Positions 57,701 to 64,000 of a stretch of 64,000 bases of DNA are shown here, one piece after another. The position numbers were made by a program, and so were the translations under genes. Source of the DNA: Pelodera strongyloides (taxonomy: Eukaryota > Nematoda > Chromadorea > Rhabditida > Rhabditidae); the NCBI GenBank assembly GCA_036852015.1, contig JAANDG010000258.1, positions 62,001 to 126,000 on the forward strand, read 5' to 3'. Below the pieces are notes generated by a model. That model did no database searches. It saw nothing but the letters and a program-made list of their open reading frames with translations, and had not been told where the DNA came from. Numbering within the stretch: position 1 is the first letter of the stretch; each line of letters begins with the position of its first letter.

Positions 57701-59392
57701 ATCGCCGAGCTCCGCATGCCTGTTTCAAAACCGGAAGTGGTTACGACATGAGCTCTCCGCAATATTCTGAACTCGGTGAGCCCATCCCGATCGTGATTCG
57801 CCACCGGCGAGCTTAAGCTATTGGACGCCGCAACAGGGCGTAGTGGTATTCACAGGATTCGCTCCAAATACAACATACATCTTATCTGATAACCTGATTC
57901 TCATGATACTGATACTGGGCAGGCATAGGACTGTCATGTCAGGTACTTTTGGAAACCTTATTCTTAGGACTGTCGAGGAGCGCATCTATCGAATTCCTCA
58001 AAGCATAAGAATGATGACAAAGATCAAGATGGACGAAGAGAGCAACAACACCACACTGTACCGTTGTGGGCGCGGCTAGCCAAGACTAACGTTTAACCTG
58101 CGATCAAATACATTTGACTCAACGAAGAAACGGTTTAAAAAATGTCGTAAGTCGTAAAGTTCCAAGCTTTACTTCACGCCATCGGACATCAGGTCGCCCC
58201 TTTCTCGAATGAGGCGTTCGAAAATGATAGTTCCACTTCAACGGACGAATTTCTCGACCGCAAAAATGATACTAGTAACCGCAACTATGGCGGGGCTGTT
58301 GATAGAACAGGTCGCCTGAATCGGAGAAGGTATGGACAGCGACAGTCAACCTTTCGCGTCGTGAGCAACAGCAACACAACTAACGGAAGAGCTTATGTTG
58401 ACCATCTTCATAGTTGGTTCGCCATTGTAGGCAAGTACCAAATTTCCAAATGCGAATGCGAGATGGAGCCCTAGCTAGACCACAGCGAAGATGGGTTCCC
58501 ATGGTACGAATTGAAGGATGGGATGGATACCTATAGGTAATCACAGACACCCTCCCCATGCTGGTGCGACTCTACACTGGGTACTCTTACTCTATGTCTG
58601 CGGTCTGTGATGCAATTACGAGGCAGTAAACAATTCCATCATTTCATGCCCATCTTAACGGGTGCCGTTTTACGGATGAATATGCAATTTGTTCGTCAAA
58701 CACACTAACTACTAACTACACTACCTGCAACCTGCAAACAAAAAATAATTGACTCACATTCAGAAGCCGCGCAGAAAGATCACCAAGTGCCGGGGATGGA
58801 GGATGGGACAACTGTAAACAAAGATATGTATGAACTGTTCACTTCGAAAGGATAAGAACGATTTGTATAATTCTACAGACCAAATATGCATTTAGGGCGC
58901 ATTCGAGATGGACATTTCCGGAAAAGAAAAAGAAAACTTTTGGTTCGAGATGGATTTCACCAGAAAATAATGCAATTGCCACGCATACACATGCAAATGA
59001 TCGATTGATTTTAGTTTCAATTGCGGTACATTGCATTTTCGACAATTATTTTGCATGTATTATTTTTTTTCTTGGTGTCCATCTCGAACCACTTTTTTCT
59101 TTTCTTTTCCGGAAAATGTCCATCTCGAATGCGCCCTAAGAAAAAGCCATCAAAGAAAAATATTTATAAATACCTGTATGGGTTTCAGCGCACTTCTGCG
59201 AAGTTTCAAGTTATCTTCTAATTCATCAATTATTGCTCCGGGCTCTGATCCTCCTGAACTACTATCAGCTTCCGAGCCATTGGAACGGCTCCGCTTGCGA
59301 TCGTTGTTGTAATCGCCCAAGCAAATTTTACCAGAACGCTTTGCTGCTGACCGCATTTGACCTAAATGTAAGCGTTCAGTAACGGCATACAT
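49944..59392 (-). CDS. SUV39H: Histone H3K9 methyltransferase, Su(var)3-9 type (chromodomain + SET)
   Basis: Would methylate histone H3 lysine 9 and bind the same mark, for heterochromatin formation. 15 exons encode about 590 residues. A serine-rich, basic N-terminus is followed by a chromodomain (QYVVEFICGL plus YYVKWLDWSPLTNTWEP, 54700-54561 and 54337-54245) with aromatic-cage residues Y, W and W in place. Pre-SET cysteines run from GCECTGTCNTAPCCG to CCACDPATCTQRVVQ (52911-52446). SET includes KGWTLRAGEDIKKG (52328-52218), VVDAAEWGNESRFMSHSC (51877-50933) and GEELSFDYFF (50547-50454). Post-SET CLCGSKKCRG is joined across the last intron, stop 49946-49944. The combination of domains matches SUV39H/Su(var)3-9/Clr4, not SETDB1 or G9a. 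The SET hallmark NHSC reads SHSC here. The start ATG (59392) lies 16 nt after TTTTCACAG. Confidence 0.93.
50138..50289. repeat. hAT-like MITE with 8-bp target duplication
   Basis: Terminal inverted repeats GGCTATATTCAAGAATAGCC and GGCTATTCTTGAATAGAGCC bound 152 bp. They are flanked by AAAATAAC at 50130-50137 and 50290-50297. An 8-bp duplication is typical of hAT-superfamily elements. ATAGCCGTCCCAAG is repeated in tandem at the left. It lies in the last methyltransferase intron. Confidence 0.88.
50587..50752. repeat. Foldback of CGGGGCGAAATCGGGG motifs
   Basis: Arms AAAAAGCCCGATCGCGTCCC and GATCGGGGCGAAATCGGGGTTTTT are inverted relative to each other. Further CGGGGCTAAATTGGG and CGGATTTCGCCCCG copies lie between. 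It is in the methyltransferase intron between exons 13 and 14. Confidence 0.65.
51702..51746. repeat. AAT microsatellite
   Basis: (AAT)n starting about 13 nt downstream of a methyltransferase splice donor (51759). Confidence 0.9.
53577..53746. repeat. 42-bp tandem repeat, four copies, over a methyltransferase splice donor
   Basis: ACCTTATACACAGTGTTTT recurs at 53579, 53621, 53663 and 53705, a period of exactly 42 bp. On the minus strand each unit carries CACTGTGTATAAG followed by GTACRC, the end of exon 7 and its donor (GTATGC in the last unit). Because 42 is a multiple of three, all units stay open in the methyltransferase frame (TKENTVYKVHSMVL per unit). Confidence 0.92.
54075..54122. repeat. 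ATT microsatellite, possible LINE tail
   Basis: (ATT)n follows AATAAATTTT on the plus strand, as at the 3' ends of some non-LTR retrotransposons. No coding part is visible upstream. Confidence 0.6.
54715..56200. other. Methyltransferase intron 4 with a possible degraded retroelement
   Basis: About 1.5 kb with no intact gene. Around 55.33-55.42 kb a plus-strand stretch reads LYEDAEDSFSHWDEAVRGAT, which resembles BEL/Pao gag leaders. Stops and frame changes follow on both sides. The identification is weak. Confidence 0.3.
57463..57526 (+). pseudogene. tRNA-like sequence, possible SINE head
   Basis: GCGTGTAGCTTAACC leads to a perfect 5-bp stem CTTGC/GCAAG with the 7-nt loop TAGCCAT, then a T-arm-like GCGGGTTCCAGTCCGC and CCACGCC. 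The loop would give anticodon GCC, but position 33 is A, not T. It lies in methyltransferase intron 2 and is followed by about 350 bp of unassigned, GC-richer sequence that could be the SINE body. Confidence 0.4.
58892..59139. repeat. Foldback element with TTAGGGCGC ends, copy 1
   Basis: TTAGGGCGCATTCGAGATGG at the left is answered by CCATCTCGAATGCGCCCTAA at the right. Inner complementarity includes TTTCCGGAAAAGAAAA. It lies in methyltransferase intron 1, about 35 nt from the donor. Confidence 0.88.
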
Positions 59393-59412
59393 TTTGCCTG
59401 AGTATATCCTGT
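59393..59412 (-). promoter_or_regulatory. Putative trans-splice acceptor of the methyltransferase gene
   Basis: On the minus strand TTTTCACAG ends just above 59408, 16 nt before the ATG. Confidence 0.5.
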
Positions 59413-59536
59413 GAAAACTCGGAGGTCTATCACAACAATCATTAAAAGATGAAACCGAAACCGACCGACCTACAAACAAGGAAACCTAGCAGGAAAGCTT
59501 GACTCAAAACATTTATAGGAACCTATTAAGCCAAAG

Positions 59537-60052
59537 GGTGCAGTCCGGCCCTCCAGGGTCCAGTCAAAAAAGGGGCGGGGCAATTTCGCCATTTTCCCGT
59601 CTTCAAGCGTAAATAAAGTTTTCAGACTTAAAACCAGGTGTGATCGATCTTCATAAATCGATTGCGAGTGCAATTATCAATTGATTGGTTAACATTTTAT
59701 AGGGGTTAGGTGCCTTTTTCATCACTCAAAGTGTTTGAATGAGCTTCCAAATCGTTCTACATTTGTTTATGCGTATGCGTTGTATACAGCACTGTTTCTT
59801 GGCGTTTGGTCAATCATAATGAACAAAACAATTGTATAAATTCTTAAATATATCATCGAAAGCGATATATTCCAATTTTCTGTTGAAGAATTCAACAAAT
59901 CGATGGCCTATTGATTGATAAAAAACATCATCAGTCGGTCCGCCATGATCGATTACCTCGTTGCTAGAGGTTTGGAACCGCTAAATCAACGCTAATTTTT
60001 GGCTGGCCCGCCCCTTTTTGACTGGACCCCGGAGGGACCCCGGGGACTGCAC
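59537..60052. repeat. 516-bp element with long terminal inverted repeats
   Basis: The left end GGTGCAGTCCGGCCCTCC runs on to TCAAAAAAGGGGCGGG. It is answered by CCCGCCCCTTTTTGACTGG and GGGGACTGCACC at the right, giving arms of about 45 bp with a few mismatches. No open frame of note lies between. Confidence 0.8.
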
Positions 60053-60106
60053 CAGCGAAAGAAATAGAACACAGTAATTGGAAGGAAATTATCCATAGTT
60101 TTTCGA

Positions 60107-60534
60107 TATGAATACTTTATTCAGCGTACACCGAAGTAAAGCGGAAGACAAAAAAATGACAACAATACTATAACAACAACGACAACAAAAAAAATAACAA
60201 TGAGAGTAATAAAGCGCATATAACAAGCGACAACAACTATGTACAACAATGGAATGGAGGTACATGTGAATAACTAAGGGCGAATGTTTCTATTTGCTAC
60301 TTCATAAAGCTCGATTAAATCAAGCTCGTCAATGCGGGTTTTAAACGAATCAACGGAACTCGAAAGAACAATACTATCAGGAAGTAGGTTCCACAAACGA
60401 GTGGCCCTGTGCTTAAACGAGAACAAAGACTGGGTAAGTTTAACAGAATCCTGAATAAGAGTTAAAGAGTTACCATTCTTTGTGCTGACTACTTTGATAA
60501 AAGCTAGACTAGACCGTACTGCAAAAATCCTTTA
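60107..60534 (-). mobile_element. 3' fragment of a LINE-type retrotransposon
   Basis: On the minus strand an open frame to the stop at 60276-60274 ends SLFSFKHRATRLWNLLPD, VDSFKTRIDELDLIELY. This is the typical C-terminal signature of non-LTR reverse-transcriptase ORFs (R..WN.LP...S.FK..L). A 3' UTR with GAATAAAG follows to about 60107. The reverse-transcriptase core is missing: the fragment is cut at 60535, where a foldback begins. Confidence 0.75.
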
Positions 60535-60806
60535 TAGTGTATTTATCGCCAGTTTCGCAGGGCCGAAACAGGGCGAATCTGGCCCAAAAATCATTCAGCG
60601 CGGCTTTCACTTTCCATACATAAGCACAATTTGAAACTCGCTACAAAAATTGAAGATCAGGGACAAATTTGAATTAGTACACGTATTAGCTACTTGCATG
60701 CGAATATCTGTATTAAATTCAAATTTGTCCGCGCTGCCGCGCTGAATGATTTTTGGGCCAGATTCGCCCTGTTTCGGCCCTGCGAAACTGGAGATAAATA
60801 CACTAT
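60535..60806. repeat. 272-bp foldback element
   Basis: TAGTGTATTTATCGCCAGTT leads to CAAAAATCATTCAGCGCGGC at the left, with the inverse at the right ending CTGGAGATAAATACACTA. Arms of about 70 bp have few mismatches. It abuts the LINE fragment. Confidence 0.9.
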
Positions 60807-60848
60807 TAGCATTTTCTGCTGCATAGTTTTCTCCTTTGGTAATTAATA

Positions 60849-61121
60849 AGGGCGCGTTCGGGATTGATTTTCCGAAAGGAAACTCGGCCAAATCCTCGTT
60901 CGGGATGGACTTTTTGGAAACGTTCCAATGCTTGGAGAAAACAAAAAATACAGTATGAATTAGCATGGAAAATTGAAAAATATGCGCGGGAAACGCTTTT
61001 CGCAAGCTAATTCATACTGTATTTTTTGTTTTCTCCAAGCATTGGAACGTTTCCAAAATGTCCATCCCGAACGAGGATTTGGCCGAGTTTCCTTTCGGAA
61101 AATCAATCCCGAACGCGCCCT
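60849..61121. repeat. Foldback element with AGGGCGCG ends, copy 2
   Basis: Arms of about 115 bp start AGGGCGCGTTCGGGATTGAT and are almost perfectly inverted, with a loop of about 40 nt. The ends resemble the element at 58.9 kb (TTAGGGCGCATTCGAGATGG), so the two probably belong to one superfamily. Confidence 0.92.
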
Positions 61122-61133
61122 AAATGTGTAAGC

Positions 61134-61294
61134 ATAATGGGGTTTGCAAGTATGCCGAAAAATTTGTCTTGGAAAAATGAGTCTTGGAACGATTTTATAA
61201 TTTTTCATCTTATATATTCATTCTTAGTTCCAAAGTACGGTACCTCGTGTACATACTTGCAAGGAATTGTTGCATACTTGCAAACCCCATAATA
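61134..61294. repeat. Small inverted repeat
   Basis: ATAATGGGGTTTGCAAGTATG and its inverse CATACTTGCAAACCCCATAAT lie about 115 bp apart. An extra partial copy, CATACTTGCAAGGAATTG, is next to the right arm. Confidence 0.75.
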
Positions 61295-63420
61295 AAAACG
61301 CAAAAAATTCTGATCACAAAAATCAAAAAAGATATTCGTTCGTCGAGACAAAGAAGTTTAGGGTAGTGAAGAAAAAGTACGCCATACTCCACATGACCTT
61401 ATCTCGGAAACAGCTGCGTGATGTTTGCATAACAGTAAAACAGTTTGCAAGTGAAATTACGTACAATTTGGAACATATTCATTGCACCACTTTGAGATCA
61501 TTAGGAAAAATCAGTAGTTATTTTAATGATATATGGTATTTAAAAAAAGTGTATTCATATTGAGTAAATCAACAGACAATGGGGTATCCAAACTGTCTTT
61601 CCAAGTTTGCTTTAATAGCTAGAAAATTTTCCAGTCATTGAATGTAAACATTGATATTTGTGCCTACAGATTTGCAAATAACAAACACCTTTTTGCAAAA
61701 TACAACTTTAGCATGTTTATTTTTTCTCTTTTACCATCATAGCCGTGCGTCGGATGATGACATTTTCAATGTTATTTTAATTTCACTATAGAGTATAGAA
61801 GTGAACAATAAAGAATCCTCGTTTTGTTATAAATCAACAAACATTGATTGGCATAAGTTGAACTACACAAAATCTGGATTCCAACATCGTTGTCAACGCA
61901 CAATTTTTTGACCCGCCTCTCCCGCCCCGATATTAGTTCAAATATTAAAGTTTGCCGCGCTTTGTAGCACATAAGTGTACGGTAGAATTTCTGTCTTTTG
62001 CTAAAACGCGTTCCGTCAAAACTACCGTATTTGGAAATAAACGTGAATATTTATCATGAAAAAATTCTAAAAATAGTCTCGCGAGCTCCAAAATGCGGTG
62101 AATTTTAAGCACACATGGAAACCACATTGAATAACCTCTGAATGGGTCTTGTTTGCTGGTTTCCTAAAGAGCTTATCGTATTGCTGAATTATGATATGAA
62201 TGTTCAACTGGGATTTTTGCATTTGCAATACACGAATGTATGTATTTTCAAGCGACTGTAAGACAATAGAAAAATGTTCGCTGTTCTTCTCTTTGAAAAT
62301 TAAAATTAAAAATTTGTTTTACGCTTCAAGAAGATGCTTCACGCTTGACTGTTCGATTCATTTTCGTTTGCAATTTTCTGCTATAAGATGTAGTTTAGTC
62401 AGGTTGAAGTTCAAAGTTCGCCATTTCTAAAAAAAATTATATGGTGTACGGTATGAAGACCTGAGGCCATACAAATATACGCAGGACCAAGGGGTCGCCG
62501 TCGGCAAATCGGGAGCACTGATCTTACGACCTTAGTACCCAAGTACTCCAGAATCACTAAATTGTATGATGGATTGTTTGCGGCATAAAACAACACACTT
62601 GTATATGGTTTGATTCGATTCGCAAGTGACAACACACGACAGAAATGAGCAATAAGAAGCCACCGACGTCTGGGCCTATCCACGGCAGGATGTAAAAGCG
62701 TGAAGTTACAGAAGTCACTTCTCGCAACAAGTTCTCCAAATTACAACGACACATAAACACGGATACCATACAGGAACTAAAGAAAGTTACTGCCTAATAA
62801 ATACGCACACTGATTACGCTACGCTACACCGTTTGCTTAGTGATTGTGGCAGCGTGTTCAATTTCTAAAGTTCCGCAATTAGCGGCTCTATTTAGCCCCA
62901 TTACAAGGTTATTTCTCCTCGGGTAGTGATCTCTGTTCCTTTTTTTTGCAACGGGTCTATAGATTCAGCTTTGAGTATATTTTTTAAAGAGAGTACAACA
63001 TAATAAACCTATTGTTCATCAACAACTTTATTGGCAACACAATTCAAGTGTCTTTGAATACATGTTGGTCAGCATATCCAGTGGGTTTGGCCTGATTTGG
63101 AACTCCTTCCGTCTTCACTCTCGCATTAATCGATATGTGCTGGGATCGATCAGAATTCTAAAATGACAAATTAATTGGACGTAAATAAATTTTTTTCACT
63201 AGGATATATATAACCCTGCTCCAGGACCATGAAAAAACCACGCGCAATGTATATTAAATCACCGATAGGTTGCAACCAACTTCAAGAAATTATTGCAGCT
63301 TTATAGAGGAAATGCCTTTGCTTATTACTCAACAAGAAGAACGTGGACGGCGTAAGTAGAACCGTAGATATGCGCAATCATAAGGGGCTTCCAGTGGACG
63401 GCACTTGATAGAACATGCAA
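61295..63420. other. No supportable gene
   Basis: AT-rich DNA with short frames only. I see no conserved domain, clear splice pattern or RNA gene on either strand. Confidence 0.5.
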
Positions 63421-63504
63421 CCACATAAGCTGATCATAAATACATAGAAATTCGTTTCGAAAACCGGATGCTATACGGCTTTAAAGATATATTGCCTACA
63501 TTTC

Positions 63505-63695
63505 CTGCAGATCCAGATCCTTCAAGGAGCAAATTGCCTCGTTCTCGTTCTCCCGACTTGGAGCTCGATCTTCCTATCCTCATGTGATTATTGTCGAACA
63601 TGTTGAGATGATGTGTGACGGGAAGAGCACCATCACTGGTCATCAGTCTGATTATCAGGATGAGACCGCCCTGAACAAAGGGTTTCAATTAAAAG
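63505..63695. other. Possible exon, strand uncertain
   Basis: Open on both strands with plausible splice signals. On the plus strand TTTCCTGCAG opens a frame SRSFKEQIASFSFSRLGARS that runs to a donor GTAAGC at about 63695. On the minus strand TTTGTTCAG opens GGLILIIRLMTSDGALPVTH, running to GTAGGC at about 63500 with an RSSSKSGERERGNLL segment. Neither translation matches a family I know. Confidence 0.3.
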
Positions 63696-64000
63696 GTAAG
63701 CAAAAACCGACTCACAGCTTAGGCAGGGCTACTCAAAGATCATTGTTTGTTTCAAAAAATTCGTTTTGTTTGTTTTTATGAATAAAATTGGTATGCGAAG
63801 TGCTGCGCCAGAGATGAACATATGTTAGATGTGGTCGGATATCAATATCATAGAAAACCTACAATCTTATTATCGATCGGTTGCACTATCACTTCTGCTG
63901 GACCCTCCACGTGGAGTTCTGCAGTGAGAGCAGTACGAGGGCGTACTCGTAGTATATCGATCCAACATCTTAATAGAAATATAAAAAATTTTCTAATATG

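Larger units (their letters stand above)
49944..59392 (-). other. SUV39H: Methyltransferase exon map
   Basis: Exons in transcript order: 59392-59174, 58812-58758, 56752-56599, 56309-56202, 54700-54561, 54337-54245, 53832-53707, 53276-53118, 52911-52789, 52574-52446, 52328-52218, 51877-51759, 51045-50933, 50547-50454 and 49980-49944. The end of exon 7 is ambiguous because the donor is repeated four times. A serine-rich run, SRSSVSRSSSDSSSSTS, is in exon 3. Confidence 0.75.

Noticed and set aside
1..64000. CRISPR arrays, bacterial operons or ribosomal RNA
   Set aside because: None of these patterns is present. The spaced repeats are inverted-repeat transposons and short tandem repeats.

Overview
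The window looks like a nematode nuclear chromosome. The protein-coding genes have many short exons, with introns bounded by GT and by TTTCAG/TTTTAG. All five recognisable gene starts have a splice-acceptor-like sequence 2-34 nt upstream of the ATG and no visible 5' exon, as expected from spliced-leader trans-splicing. One gene is a short SH2-tyrosine kinase of a type greatly expanded in nematodes. I cannot name the species.

Layout. 1-185: 3' end of an unrecognised plus-strand gene. 1128-15506 (minus): the N-terminal HEAT-repeat part of the DNA-damage checkpoint kinase ATR, about 39 exons; its FAT and kinase domains are not in the window. 15.5-17.6 kb: divergent intergenic region with a poly-C tract. 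17622-29484 (plus): DEAH-box helicase DHX37, 32 exons, with a tRNA-Glu gene in intron 10. 30594-42031 (plus): ASCC2, with a 5.5 kb Ty3/gypsy-type LTR retrotransposon in intron 12. 42665-47917 (minus): SH2-tyrosine kinase, 13 exons, with an LTR/tRNA-Gly chimera in intron 8. 49944-59392 (minus): a Su(var)3-9-type H3K9 methyltransferase with chromodomain, pre-SET, SET and post-SET, 15 exons. 59.4-64 kb: foldback elements, a LINE 3' fragment and little else that can be supported.

The conserved genes are housekeeping functions: DNA-damage signalling (ATR), small-subunit ribosome maturation (DHX37), collided-ribosome and alkylation-damage response (ASCC2), tyrosine signalling, and heterochromatin formation. 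The spacing gives no strong evidence of operons.

The most striking content lies between the exons. There is a nine-copy TTAA-flanked MITE family, six copies of which lie within about 40 nt of splice junctions. Near-perfect foldbacks of 365 and 397 bp are present. An insertion nested in another insertion carries an apparently functional tRNA-Glu gene. Tandem repeats of 37 and 42 bp duplicate splice donors in two different genes. A bare poly-T tract has a target-site duplication. Two LTR-type elements have tandem hairpin arrays with a conserved core and changing but complementary stems.
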